64,000 bases of DNA from assembly GCA_964647905.1 (NCBI GenBank), contig CAZYJR010000012.1, positions 1 to 64,000 on the forward strand, in the 5' to 3' direction. Positions 8,856 through 18,105 of the stretch are shown piece by piece. Each line of letters begins with the position of its first letter. The first letter of the stretch is position 1. Below the pieces are notes generated by a model. That model was not told the origin of the DNA, searched no databases, and saw only the letters and a program-made list of their open reading frames with translations. The translations under genes were made by a program, and so were the position numbers. The DNA is from CAZYJR01 sp964647905. Its GTDB lineage: Bacteria > Desulfobacterota > DSM-4660 > Desulfatiglandales > HGW-15.

Positions 8856-11800
8856 ATGCTGGACACCCTGGACTCCATTCCCATCGAGACCTTCTGGCGG
8901 GAGGATCCCTTCGGCTTCATTCGGCCGGAATCCTTTCAGTCGTTGGGGATCGATCCCGCGGACATACCGCCCGGCACCTTCGCCGCTCAACGGCATCCCT
9001 CTCAGATCGAAAGCCGGTTCGGGGGCAATGCGTACGGGTTCGGTCTGTTTGAGCTGAGCGAACGGCTGGATCCCGGGGACCTGGAACTCCTGCAGTCCGT
9101 CTCGGAGGACGACCCGGATCAGATCCGCCGCAACTACCGAGAGATCAATCGGATTTACAGGGAGTTGGGGCTCCTGATCAGGTTTTCCAGCCGGGGAAGG
9201 CCGTATTATCTCATACCTGAGCACCTGGTCTCCAGCTCCCTCAGCCACATCCGGAACAAGGCCGAAGAGATCGGCAAGATAATCGAATTCCATCGCAGGA
9301 AAGTCCTCAAGGAAAATCATACGATAGGTATTATAACCCACACTGATGATCTCCTGGTCAACAACCTGTCCGTTCGTTTCAAGGAACACCGCTTTGTTGT
9401 CCTGGACTCGCTGGACAAGCTGAAGGCCCAGAACGAACCCCTTGACTTGGTCATAGTCTCCCGCGACATACAGGAAATCCTGATAATGGAGCGCTTCCTG
9501 GGCGTGCAGATCGGGGGCGGGCTCTCCCGCCATCGGCTGGAGCAGTACGCCTCCTACCTCATGGCCAAGGTCTACCGGGTCCTTAAGCCCGGCGGGGAGG
9601 TCTTCATCATAGCCAACCACTATCCCAGGAAGAGCGGCAAGGCGATTCGAGTGACCTTCAAGTCGGAGCGGGAGAAGAAGAGTTTCCTCCTCTTCACCCA
9701 TATCTTCAGGACAAGGCGCAGGTATCAGCTCAGGCACCGTACCATACGGGTAAACGTGTTCGAGTTCCAGAAGTTCCTCCGCGGGGTATACGTGGAGCAG
9801 GAAGTGATAGACAGGCTCCTGGGAGGAAAAAGGCTCGAAGACATGTTGCTCAATGAGATCCGAGCCCTGCCCTACCTGAATTATCCCTTGGAGGAAGAGA
9901 CGGGTTATGACCAGGAAAGGTTATGGCCTCGGCTTTTCGGTGTCTTTTTCGAGCAGATAGCCTTGAAGCCGTTTGTCCCCACCGCCCTCAAGGCGGAGTG
10001 GCGGCGCAGGTTCTCGGCCAGCGGCTACACTCCGAGATACAAGTTGACCTACCTCGGCCAGAAGAAGCCCGTGGAGGTTTCCTTCAGGCGGATCAAGGAA
10101 GAGATAGAGACCTCGAGACTCGCGGGGTGTCCCCTGAGTCTCCTTGCCGACTACCGGGATTCTTTCGGGTTCGTGATCGGGACCCTTAATGTCCTCAAGG
10201 AGATCAAGGACGGCTCATACTCCGGTATGCCCGAGGTCTTTATGGCCCGACTTAGGCAGCCTTTCGAGAACAAGAGACGGCGCTATCCGGGATTGAACGA
10301 GGTGATTCACCTGATGAACGGGACCAGACGCCTGGAGCGAATCCGGTCCCGCCTCAACCCCGAAGGCATCGAGGGCCCGGTCACCCCAGTACTGGAGCAT
10401 CTGGAGATTCTGCCCTTCTTCGGATTGACCCCTGGAGAGCTGAAGGAAATATACTTGATAGTGGTGGGTCACACTCCCATGGGCAGAGTGCTCTCGGGCA
10501 AGATGACCGAGAAGGCCCTCAAACCCCTGTCCGACCGCGCCAGGAGGGAGGATCCGGTGACGGCCTTGAACCTCCTGCGTTATTGCAGGGTGATGACCAT
10601 GGCGGAGACAGTGGCCTCCAGGGGGGCGCAGCTTCGGCCCGAGCACCTCTCCGAGCTCTTCGATCTCTACGAATCCGTGGTCAGGGTCGTGACCGCCCGC
10701 GACATGGACTGGGACAGGCTGCTGGACGAGAAGATCAGCCAGATGGGCGGGATCCACAATATGATCGTACGCAAGGTCCTGAAGTTGATGGACCTGGTGG
10801 ATCATTTCCAGTTCCTGGACAGCTGGGAGGAACTGGGTCACAAGGGCGACATGGAAAAGGAGAGCCTGGCTGACTACGATCCACTCAAGCTCCAAAAAAT
10901 AGAGAACATAATACGTCTTATCGATACAATAAAGGAATGCGAAGAAAAGTTTCTGAGGGAAGACCCCTTGGAGGCCGCCATCTTCTACCGGAAATTCCTG
11001 AACGTGGAGTTCCATGGCACCGGTCATCTGTTCGAGCGTATGGACAGTCGTCTGGCCTTCATCCTGCTGTGGATCACCGTGAACGTCCTAAAGGGCGAGG
11101 TGATCAATTTCAATCCCATACTGGGGGAGGCGCGGGGCTCGGAGCTGATGGACGGGGTGAGGCGGGTGGAAGAGGAGGCCCGGGCCATCAACCTGGAGTA
11201 CCTGGACCTGGAAACCCTGGATAGATTCAGCAGGCGGTTGTACGCCGACGGGACCGGGTTTATCATGGGGACCGGGTTCCATCTCAGGATCGATCCGGAG
11301 ACGCAGGCCCTGAACGTAGGGTGCGTGGACCTCGACCAGGTCCTGCTCGGATTGGAGGAACTGAGCGAATCATTCGCAGGAAGCAGGATCTCCGGGATCC
11401 CTCCGGAGGTCCTGGAGGAGTTTGACCGCCGCTTCTCTCATCTGGAATCGTTCTACGTGAATCACTCGGGAATGATCCAGGCGGAGCAAGGGCGCTGGAA
11501 GGACTTTGGGTTTCCGCCCCGCCAGAGGGCCTGGATGAACAAGGCCGCTTTCCTTCGCGAGTTTATAAGCGATGCCTTTCGAAGAGCTCTTTTCGAACCC
11601 GAGCACATACACGACGACTTGGCCGCGCTCCATGGCCGTGCGTATACCCTTTTCAGCTTCCTGCTCCCGGAGGTGAGCGCACTGGCGGGCCTGGATCTGG
11701 CAGGCCACTCATATCTCAAGGACTCCCCGATAGAATACATCCTCACCAACACCCGGAAGCTCCAGGCCTTGATCAGGCGGGAGCGCCGCGAGTTCCAGAA

Positions 11801-13592
11801 TGACAAGCTGCTCCACGAGCTGGCCCAACGCGAGTTCGGTCCCATGACCGCGGGGACGGTCGGCGTGAGCCAGGCCCAGATCAGCGAGCTCGAGGGCATA
11901 GCGGCTCGGCTGAGGAAGTCCGGATCGATCTTCGAGGCCCTGGTCAAGTCCTTCGTGTTTCAGGACTTGGGACGGGTGCCTGAGTTGAGGTGGAGGCACA
12001 GGGACTACCTGCACCCGGCGGATCATGCGCTTTCAGGCGCTCTGTTCCTGGAAAAGGAAAGAATCCCTGAAAGATACGGGATGAAACAGGGCGCCCGGGA
12101 CTGCCTCTTGAGACTGGTCCGCTACCATGACTTCATGCATCATATCCTGCGGGGCGAGTTTTCCCCCTACGCCCTGGGGGAAGTGGTCGCCTTGGGGGAC
12201 AAGGATCTGTTCGACGCCTTCTTCGTCAATTCCATCATTATGCTCCTTTCGCTGCGCGAGGATCTGATCTTGGAGGACCTGGCAGGGGAGCTCTTCAAGA
12301 CGCGCTTGCTGTGCCACCGGGCAATCGAGGGCCGGGAGAGCCTGGAGGGGCACTTCGACGAGATCCATGCAAGGCTGGGCCGACTGCAGAGGGCCCTGGA
12401 GGCTTACCAAACTCACGGGCTGCCCCAAGGAGAGAACCCGGTTACGTTCCTGGAATCCCGGGAGCAGAAAGGGGACGAAGATGCGGAGGCCGTGGCGGCG
12501 GGCCGCAGTGTGGCCTCGATGGAGCGGATATTCAGGTTGAGAGGGCTCAAGTACGTCCAATTCCCGGACTTGGTGAGACTGATGCTGAAGTTACCGCTTC
12601 GTTACGTCTATAAGAAGCGCGGGCTCCACGGGGTGGGTTACCCGAGTTTTGAGAGGGAACTCTATGAGGCCTACCGGGTGTACAGGAGTATAGAGAGTCT
12701 GTCCGATTCGAGCCGCAGCTTCATACTGAGGTCTCTGGCGGGAGACAAGGTGAGGCTCTTCGGGTTCGAGAACGTGAGCGGATATCTTTCCTATGAGAAC
12801 CAGGTGAAGATCCTCTTGGTGGTTTTGATGGGCGCGGGCCGACTGGAAGACGCCTCCGGGGCGCCGGTCAACGTCAGCTTCCTGGAACTCATGGAGAAGA
12901 TAGGCTGCAGGTACGAGGCGCTAAACCACACCCTGAACGGTTACTCATCCGGCGAGCTCTGGGAGGGAGATGAATACCCGGGGTTGTTCCTCCGTTCCCA
13001 AACCGGACTCCTGCTCCGCATGGACCGGACCGCCAAGGTGGTGGTGATCGATTTCGTGGACCAGTTCCATGTAGGCAAGAGGCTCTCCCACATGGAGTCG
13101 ATCACTGACCTGGATCAACTGAAAGACTACTTTCACTACACCCTTAGGTCCTTGCGGAAAATCCCTTTCTATACCGAAGACTACGAACACGAGCTGGAAA
13201 AGACGTTTGAGCGGAGGCGTCATGAGATAACCGATTTCATGCTCTCCGAGGTGAAGAAGGAGATGGACGGGCAAGAGGACTTCGCGGAAATCAACCGCCG
13301 CTACCAGGAGTTAATGGCGCGTTCCTTGGACATAGGATTCACCGACGAGCAGAAGAGCAAACTCCGTGACCTCTATGAGCTGCGAAAGGATGAGCTTAAG
13401 CGGAAAAAGCTGGAGGAAATATCGAATCTGCTGCGAGCGACTAAAAGGCCCGCTGAGCTCCGCGAGCATTGGGACAGAACCAAATGGTTCCTCTACCACA
13501 ACCGTCCCTACCTGGGAAAGGAATTCGAGAACATGATAGCCCGCCGGTTTGACGAGACCATGGCCGAGCTGGGGGAGCGGGAGCCCTGCTAG
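8856..13592 (+). CDS. Very large protein of unknown function (1578 aa) with methyltransferase-like and HD-like segments
   Basis: I do not recognise this family. It is a soluble, charged, mostly helical protein without signal peptide or membrane segments. Residues ~155-300 look like a Rossmann segment: alternating beta strands (TIGIITH, RFVVLDS, LDLVIVS) then YRVLKPGGEVFIIANHY, which resembles the strand-5 region of class I SAM methyltransferases. No glycine-rich SAM loop is evident. Residues ~1045-1130 hold an HD-phosphohydrolase-like spacing of histidines (HPADHALSGALFLEK, then LVRYHDFMHH). The C-terminus (~1480-1560) is highly charged and probably coiled coil. It has its own promoter and is probably monocistronic. 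The start has an acceptable aggaatcaagg ribosome binding site. Confidence 0.8.
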   Translation: MLDTLDSIPIETFWREDPFGFIRPESFQSLGIDPADIPPGTFAAQRHPSQIESRFGGNAYGFGLFELSERLDPGDLELLQSVSEDDPDQIRRNYREINRIYRELGLLIRFSSRGRPYYLIPEHLVSSSLSHIRNKAEEIGKIIEFHRRKVLKENHTIGIITHTDDLLVNNLSVRFKEHRFVVLDSLDKLKAQNEPLDLVIVSRDIQEILIMERFLGVQIGGGLSRHRLEQYASYLMAKVYRVLKPGGEVFIIANHYPRKSGKAIRVTFKSEREKKSFLLFTHIFRTRRRYQLRHRTIRVNVFEFQKFLRGVYVEQEVIDRLLGGKRLEDMLLNEIRALPYLNYPLEEETGYDQERLWPRLFGVFFEQIALKPFVPTALKAEWRRRFSASGYTPRYKLTYLGQKKPVEVSFRRIKEEIETSRLAGCPLSLLADYRDSFGFVIGTLNVLKEIKDGSYSGMPEVFMARLRQPFENKRRRYPGLNEVIHLMNGTRRLERIRSRLNPEGIEGPVTPVLEHLEILPFFGLTPGELKEIYLIVVGHTPMGRVLSGKMTEKALKPLSDRARREDPVTALNLLRYCRVMTMAETVASRGAQLRPEHLSELFDLYESVVRVVTARDMDWDRLLDEKISQMGGIHNMIVRKVLKLMDLVDHFQFLDSWEELGHKGDMEKESLADYDPLKLQKIENIIRLIDTIKECEEKFLREDPLEAAIFYRKFLNVEFHGTGHLFERMDSRLAFILLWITVNVLKGEVINFNPILGEARGSELMDGVRRVEEEARAINLEYLDLETLDRFSRRLYADGTGFIMGTGFHLRIDPETQALNVGCVDLDQVLLGLEELSESFAGSRISGIPPEVLEEFDRRFSHLESFYVNHSGMIQAEQGRWKDFGFPPRQRAWMNKAAFLREFISDAFRRALFEPEHIHDDLAALHGRAYTLFSFLLPEVSALAGLDLAGHSYLKDSPIEYILTNTRKLQALIRRERREFQNDKLLHELAQREFGPMTAGTVGVSQAQISELEGIAARLRKSGSIFEALVKSFVFQDLGRVPELRWRHRDYLHPADHALSGALFLEKERIPERYGMKQGARDCLLRLVRYHDFMHHILRGEFSPYALGEVVALGDKDLFDAFFVNSIIMLLSLREDLILEDLAGELFKTRLLCHRAIEGRESLEGHFDEIHARLGRLQRALEAYQTHGLPQGENPVTFLESREQKGDEDAEAVAAGRSVASMERIFRLRGLKYVQFPDLVRLMLKLPLRYVYKKRGLHGVGYPSFERELYEAYRVYRSIESLSDSSRSFILRSLAGDKVRLFGFENVSGYLSYENQVKILLVVLMGAGRLEDASGAPVNVSFLELMEKIGCRYEALNHTLNGYSSGELWEGDEYPGLFLRSQTGLLLRMDRTAKVVVIDFVDQFHVGKRLSHMESITDLDQLKDYFHYTLRSLRKIPFYTEDYEHELEKTFERRRHEITDFMLSEVKKEMDGQEDFAEINRRYQELMARSLDIGFTDEQKSKLRDLYELRKDELKRKKLEEISNLLRATKRPAELREHWDRTKWFLYHNRPYLGKEFENMIARRFDETMAELGEREPC

Positions 13593-13617
13593 GCCCCGGC
13601 CGCGCCGGCGGTTAGCC

Positions 13618-13645
13618 TTGACAAGGCCCGGGCAGTAGCTATTTT
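13618..13645 (+). promoter_or_regulatory. Possible sigma70-type promoter upstream of the HtpX-like gene
   Basis: A perfect TTGACA (13618-13623) is followed after 16 bases by TATTTT (13640-13645). This is an acceptable promoter between the large orphan gene and the protease gene, leaving a leader of about 30 bases. Confidence 0.45.
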
Positions 13646-13683
13646 GATTGATGGATATTAACCGGCTAGGAGGAAACAGGCAC

Positions 13684-14613
13684 ATGGGAAACTGGTTCAA
13701 GACCACTCTTTTGCTGGGAGTGCTTACCTTGCTCATCGTCTGGATAGGGCATCTGTTCGGCGGGCGGCAGGGAATGGTGCTGGCCTTTGTCCTGGCGATG
13801 GGGATGAACTTTTTCAGCTACTGGTATTCGGACAAGATCGTCCTCAGGATGTACAGGGCCGCGGAAATCTCGGAGAAGGATCATCCCGGGCTCTTCGGCA
13901 TAGTGCGCCGCTTGGCGGACCGGGCGGGGATCCCGATGCCCCGGGTGTTCATAATACCGGATAAATCCCCCAACGCCTTTGCTACGGGCAGGAATCCGGA
14001 TAACGCGGTGGTCGCGGTGACCGAAGGGCTTTTGGAACTAATGGACCCGGACGAAGTGGCCGGTGTGCTGGCCCACGAGATAGCCCACATCAAGAACCGC
14101 GATATCCTCATCGGCTCCATCGCCGCTACCATGGCGGGTGCGATAATGATACTGGCCTCCATGGCCAGATGGACCGCATTCCTGGGCGGGGGCTCTGATG
14201 ACGAAGAGGGAGGCGGGCTCGGAGCGATCGGCTTGATCATAATGTCCATATTGGCTCCCCTGGCGGCTATGCTGGTTCAGATGGCCATATCGAGATCCAG
14301 GGAGTACCATGCGGACGCCGGCGCAAGCGGGTTTCTGGGAGAGCCAGGACCGCTGGCAGACGCATTGGAGAAGCTGGGCGGGTATGCGCGCAGGCTCCCC
14401 ATGCAGGCACAGCCGCAGACGGCGCACATGTTCATTGTCAATCCTCTGAGCGGGGGCGGCGTAGCCGGCCTGTTTTCCACGCACCCGCCGCTGGAGCAAA
14501 GGATAGCCCGCTTGCGCGGATTCAGAACCGAAGGACCCGAGTCCGGCGCCTCCGACCCCGGCCCCTCGGCGCAGGAAAGGGCCCGCCGGAGCTGGGATCG
14601 GCTCTCAGGCTGA
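13684..14613 (+). CDS. htpX: HtpX-like membrane zinc metalloprotease (M48B)
   Basis: This M48 family protease acts in membrane protein quality control. It has two N-terminal membrane helices within residues ~1-45, a zinc-binding HEIAH motif at residues 131-135, a second hydrophobic pair (~140-160 and ~185-210), and the third zinc ligand Glu in SREYHADAGAS. The start at 13684 (MGNWFKTT) is chosen because aggagg lies 8 bases upstream. An in-frame ATG 36 bases earlier has no ribosome binding site. The protein is 309 aa and ends in a Pro/Ser-rich tail. Confidence 0.88.
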   Translation: MGNWFKTTLLLGVLTLLIVWIGHLFGGRQGMVLAFVLAMGMNFFSYWYSDKIVLRMYRAAEISEKDHPGLFGIVRRLADRAGIPMPRVFIIPDKSPNAFATGRNPDNAVVAVTEGLLELMDPDEVAGVLAHEIAHIKNRDILIGSIAATMAGAIMILASMARWTAFLGGGSDDEEGGGLGAIGLIIMSILAPLAAMLVQMAISRSREYHADAGASGFLGEPGPLADALEKLGGYARRLPMQAQPQTAHMFIVNPLSGGGVAGLFSTHPPLEQRIARLRGFRTEGPESGASDPGPSAQERARRSWDRLSG

Positions 14614-14714
14614 GGTTCACGGCCTTGCTGCGAGCGGGAGAAAGGGCATGCCTGATGCGGACGCCCGGGAGAGGGATCGGACTTTGCAGGGGATAAAGGC
14701 AGGAGGAGAAGCAC

Positions 14715-15188
14715 ATGAGCGAGGACGGCGGGGAAATTACCGTCCGGCGCATGAAGATAGAGCACCTGGCTCCGGTGTTCCACCTGGGAGAGAAGCTGTT
14801 TACGCTGAGGGAGTCCCCCAGCCTTTACCGCACCTGGGACGAGTACGAGGTCATCGACATATACCGCAATGACCCGGATTCATGCCTGGTGGCTGAAAAG
14901 AACGGCCGCGTGGTCGGATTTGCTTTGGGTACGGTCATTGACAAGCGCAACTCCCCCAGGAGGTACGGCTACCTGGTATGGTTCGGCGTGGATGAGGCCC
15001 TCAAGGGCCACGGTATAGGCAGGCGGCTCTTCTCCCACTTCCGCCGCGTGATGGAAGAGGCGGACGTGCGGATGCTCCTGGTGGACACCGAGGCCGGGAA
15101 CGAAGACGCCCTCAGGTTTTTCGAAAAGAGCGGTTTCAGCTCCCCGCAGGACCATGTTTATCTTACCCTGAGATTGGAGGAGTCTTGA
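14715..15188 (+). CDS. GNAT-family N-acetyltransferase
   Basis: This 157-aa protein is a single GNAT domain. The acetyl-CoA pyrophosphate-binding motif A appears as VDEALKGHGIGRRLF (the Q/R-x-x-G-x-G/A pattern is present as KGHGIGRR). The closing motif B region is NEDALRFFEKSGF. A strong ggaggag site lies 9 bases before the ATG. The acceptor is unknown; RimI-like protein acetylation and small-molecule acetylation are both possible. It precedes an M20 peptidase gene by 43 bases and may be co-transcribed with it. Confidence 0.85.
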   Translation: MSEDGGEITVRRMKIEHLAPVFHLGEKLFTLRESPSLYRTWDEYEVIDIYRNDPDSCLVAEKNGRVVGFALGTVIDKRNSPRRYGYLVWFGVDEALKGHGIGRRLFSHFRRVMEEADVRMLLVDTEAGNEDALRFFEKSGFSSPQDHVYLTLRLEES

Positions 15189-15231
15189 AGGAAACGGGCC
15201 GCGTTTGCAATAGGCCCGGGAGGACGGTTGC

Positions 15232-16335
15232 ATGAGCGCAGCAGGCGCCCGGGTGGACTGCAGCCGCCTCAGGAGCCTCCTGAGATCCTTGATCGACATT
15301 TACAGCCCGTCGGGCAAGGAAGGGGAGGTGGTCTCGTTCCTGGAGTCATACCTCCGCGGGCAGGGGCTCTCCGTCCTGCGACAGCCTGTGGAGGAGGATC
15401 GAGACAACCTGGTGGTGCTCCCAGAGAGCTTGGAGCCGAGGCTTGTATTCTTGGGTCACGTGGACACAGTGGCCGCATTCGACTACGACGAGTACCGCTG
15501 CGAGGAGACCGGCGACGAGATAAGGGGCCTGGGCGCGGCGGATATGAAGGCCGGGTGCGCGGCCATGGTCGAGGCCTTTGTGGCTCTGGCCGGCCTGCGT
15601 GAAGTGCCTGCAGCCCTTGCACTGGTGGTGGGCGAGGAGGAGACCGGTGACGGGACTTCGGCCCTGCTCGAGGACCACCGTTTCTCGTGGGCGGTGGTGG
15701 GAGAGCCAACCAACCTGGTCCCCTGCCTGGGCCATTACGGCTACATAGAGATGGAGATGGCAACCACGGGCCGCCGCGTGCATGCATCCCTGGCCGACCA
15801 GGGCTATAACGCCATACGCAGCATGCTCCAGATCCTGATGGGCTTGAGCGGGCATTTGGAGAAGGCCCGCCGGGACGTGATCTATAACATCCGCGACATG
15901 ACCAGCTCACAGGCCGGATTCGCCGTGCCGGATAGGTGCGAGGCGGCCGTGGACCTCCACCTCCCGCCTAAGTCTCCGGTAGGGGAGATAGCCGCTGAGC
16001 TGGAAGAGGTTGTGAGCGGGTGCCTGCCGGAGGGCACGCCCCTGAGGGACGTGCTGGAGTACTGCACCCTGCACAACGGCTACGAGATCCCGGACCGCGG
16101 GTGGCTTCCTGACCTCCTGAGGGAGGTCTACCACCGCCACCATCTGCCTTGGGCGCCGGGTGCATTCCGCAGCCACTCGGACGCCAATCTCCTTTGGGCC
16201 GAGGGAGTCAGGCCGATCATGCTGGGCCCGGGTCAGCTCGAGAAGGCCCACACGGCGGCCGAGGACGTTAGCTTCTCCCAGGTGGCCCTGGCCTCTGATC
16301 TATACCTGGATCTCCTGCTCTCCCTCGCTCCTTGA
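15232..16335 (+). CDS. M20-family metallopeptidase (ArgE/DapE/ACY1 type)
   Basis: This 367-aa zinc-dependent amidohydrolase/peptidase has the M20 residues in order: HVDTV (first zinc ligand and catalytic Asp near residue 76), GAADMKAG (bridging Asp), GEEETGDG (catalytic base and zinc ligand), and HSDANLL plus HTAAEDV near the C-terminus. The dimerisation (lid) domain lies between residues ~170 and 280. Substrates in this family are N-acylated amino acids or small peptides, such as N-acetylornithine, N-succinyl-diaminopimelate or LysK substrates. The neighbours do not decide between them. Confidence 0.82.
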   Translation: MSAAGARVDCSRLRSLLRSLIDIYSPSGKEGEVVSFLESYLRGQGLSVLRQPVEEDRDNLVVLPESLEPRLVFLGHVDTVAAFDYDEYRCEETGDEIRGLGAADMKAGCAAMVEAFVALAGLREVPAALALVVGEEETGDGTSALLEDHRFSWAVVGEPTNLVPCLGHYGYIEMEMATTGRRVHASLADQGYNAIRSMLQILMGLSGHLEKARRDVIYNIRDMTSSQAGFAVPDRCEAAVDLHLPPKSPVGEIAAELEEVVSGCLPEGTPLRDVLEYCTLHNGYEIPDRGWLPDLLREVYHRHHLPWAPGAFRSHSDANLLWAEGVRPIMLGPGQLEKAHTAAEDVSFSQVALASDLYLDLLLSLAP

Positions 16336-16347
16336 CCCGCGCGGCTA

Positions 16348-16932
16348 TCAAGTGAGCGTGAGACCCTTGAACAGGGGGCTCCCGCCCTTTTCGATCCTCT
16401 GCTTCATCTCGGTCACGCAGTGTGGCCGAAACATGTCGCGCCAGCGGGGGTAGCCGCCCAACCAGACGTACCTGACCAGCTCCAGGAAGACTGCCCGGTC
16501 GAAGTCGAACTCCCCGATTCGGACCAGGTTGGATTCCGGGTCCGCTGAAAACGGGAGATCGGTCCTGGTGGCGTACCGGCGAAGGATCGCGGTGATTTCC
16601 TCCCTTGTTCTGTAACCCTCGGGATTTTGACGGAAGGCATCCGGGTCTCTTGGAAACGGGTAACGCCGGTAGACTTCGCCTATGAATCCCAGATACCGGA
16701 TCCCGTGAATCGCCCCCATGAGGTCTCCCACCTGGACCGGGTCCCGGATGAAGTCCGCCGCCCATTGGGTCTCCATGGGCCAGAGGCCCTGGTGTTCGGC
16801 CAGGAGGCCCACATACTCGCAGAACTCCGGGGCGAACAGGAAGTATCTATCCATCAGGAGGAGGTCGCTTTCTATGTTGAAAAACCCAAAGGCTATTTCT
16901 CCCCTGTTCAGGGTCTGAAATCCTAGAGGCAT
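16348..16932 (-). CDS. Conserved-looking hypothetical protein (194 aa)
   Basis: I do not recognise this family. The start at 16932 (MPLGFQTLNRGE) is chosen because ggagaaagg lies just upstream; a longer version from 16998 lacks one. The protein is soluble and acidic-aromatic, with many Phe/Tyr/Trp residues (FGFFNIESDLLLMDRYFLF). It has no signal peptide or cofactor motif. It ends convergently 12 bases from the M20 peptidase and is divergent from the MoxR gene, with which it may share a control region. Confidence 0.65.
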   Translation of the reverse strand: MPLGFQTLNRGEIAFGFFNIESDLLLMDRYFLFAPEFCEYVGLLAEHQGLWPMETQWAADFIRDPVQVGDLMGAIHGIRYLGFIGEVYRRYPFPRDPDAFRQNPEGYRTREEITAILRRYATRTDLPFSADPESNLVRIGEFDFDRAVFLELVRYVWLGGYPRWRDMFRPHCVTEMKQRIEKGGSPLFKGLTLT

Positions 16933-17207
16933 AAGTTTTCCTTTCTCCGGGTCGGGCATCCGATTGGGTTGCAGTCTCATGGTTCCAAGCCGGGCCATTT
17001 ATCATGGGGAGGATCCGCGGAAAAGGCCTTTTTTGGGAGAGCTCTTCCGCGGGCCTGTGAGGCGAACGGGCAAGGTAGGCGAGGGTTTGACACCACCGGG
17101 TGCCGGCGTTACCATTGCCCTTTTGGTTATCATGACTATATTAATCGGTTAGAATGCAACTCGAAGACTTCAAGCGGATACTCAATCCCCAAAAAGGAGG
17201 GGGGCGG
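16933..17207. promoter_or_regulatory. Divergent control region with a sigma70-type promoter for the MoxR operon
   Basis: On the plus strand TTGACA (17087-17092) and TACCAT (17110-17115) are 17 bases apart, about 90 bases before the MoxR start. No convincing promoter was picked out for the minus-strand gene. Nothing else is apparent in the 275 bases. Confidence 0.5.
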
Positions 17208-18092
17208 ATGATTACAAGGAGAGATTCCATGCCCTTGGACAATATGCCGGAGCACGGCCCGAGCAGCTTTACCGGCTCCACCAAGTATGTCCTGGACAGC
17301 GAGCTGGCCCAGATAGTCAATGTGTCCATGACCCTGGAGATGCCTCTTTTGCTCAAAGGAGAGCCAGGCACGGGCAAGACAATGCTTGCCTATGCCATTT
17401 CGGAGGCCCTCGGCATGCCGTTGATTGTCCTCAATGTCAAGTCCAGCATGAAGCTGGTGGACGCGCTTTACCAGTACGATACTCTAACGAGGCTGAATGA
17501 CAGCCGTTTCGGAGATTCCACCCGGGATGTGAGCAACATCGAGGACTATATCAAGATGGGCAAGATCGGCCAGGCCTTCACCTCGGATGAGCGCACCGTG
17601 CTCCTGATAGATGAAATCGACAAGGCGGACACCGATTTTCAGGACGACATGCTGGACGTGCTCGACCAGATGGAATTCGATATCATTGAGATCGACAAGA
17701 CCATCAAGGCCAAGCACAGGCCGGTGATCATAATCACCTCCAATGCCAAGAAGGACCTCTCGGACCCGTTCCTGGGTCGATGCAATTTCCACCACATAGC
17801 CTTCCCTGATCCGGACATGATGCGGCGGATCGTGGAGGTGCACTTCCCGGATGTGAGCGGCGATCTCCTGGAGAACACGGTTGATGCCTTCTATAAGTTG
17901 AGAGAGATCCGCGGGGTGGAAAAAAAGCCGGCGACCAGGGAGCTCATCAACTGGATAAGGGCGCTGAAGAGCGACGCGGACTTCAAGCCCAAGAATCTGT
18001 TGAAGGGGGAGATCCCTTATCTGGGTGTACTGTTCAAGAAGAGTCCGGATTATGCAGTGGCCCAGAACAGCCTGCGGCGTTTCAGGATATGA
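17208..18092 (+). CDS. MoxR-family AAA+ ATPase
   Basis: This is a 294-aa ATPase of the MoxR/RavA lineage, which usually works with VWA-domain proteins as a chaperone pair to mature or insert cofactors into other complexes. Walker A is GEPGTGKTML, Walker B is LLIDEIDKAD, and sensor 1 is in IIITSNAKKDLSDPFLGRC. The start at 17208 (MITRRDSM) follows aaaaaggaggggg. An upstream in-frame ATG at 17154 lacks a site. The next gene, a VWA/CoxE-like protein, begins 13 bases downstream, the classical MoxR-VWA pairing. The client is not visible here. Confidence 0.88.
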   Translation: MITRRDSMPLDNMPEHGPSSFTGSTKYVLDSELAQIVNVSMTLEMPLLLKGEPGTGKTMLAYAISEALGMPLIVLNVKSSMKLVDALYQYDTLTRLNDSRFGDSTRDVSNIEDYIKMGKIGQAFTSDERTVLLIDEIDKADTDFQDDMLDVLDQMEFDIIEIDKTIKAKHRPVIIITSNAKKDLSDPFLGRCNFHHIAFPDPDMMRRIVEVHFPDVSGDLLENTVDAFYKLREIRGVEKKPATRELINWIRALKSDADFKPKNLLKGEIPYLGVLFKKSPDYAVAQNSLRRFRI

Positions 18093-18105
18093 TTGACGCG
18101 GGAGG

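Noticed and set aside
8850..9737. 295-codon minus-strand reading frame antisense to the large orphan gene
   Set aside because: It is a shadow frame created by high GC. The plus-strand frame is longer, has a promoter and ribosome binding site, and shows natural protein composition.
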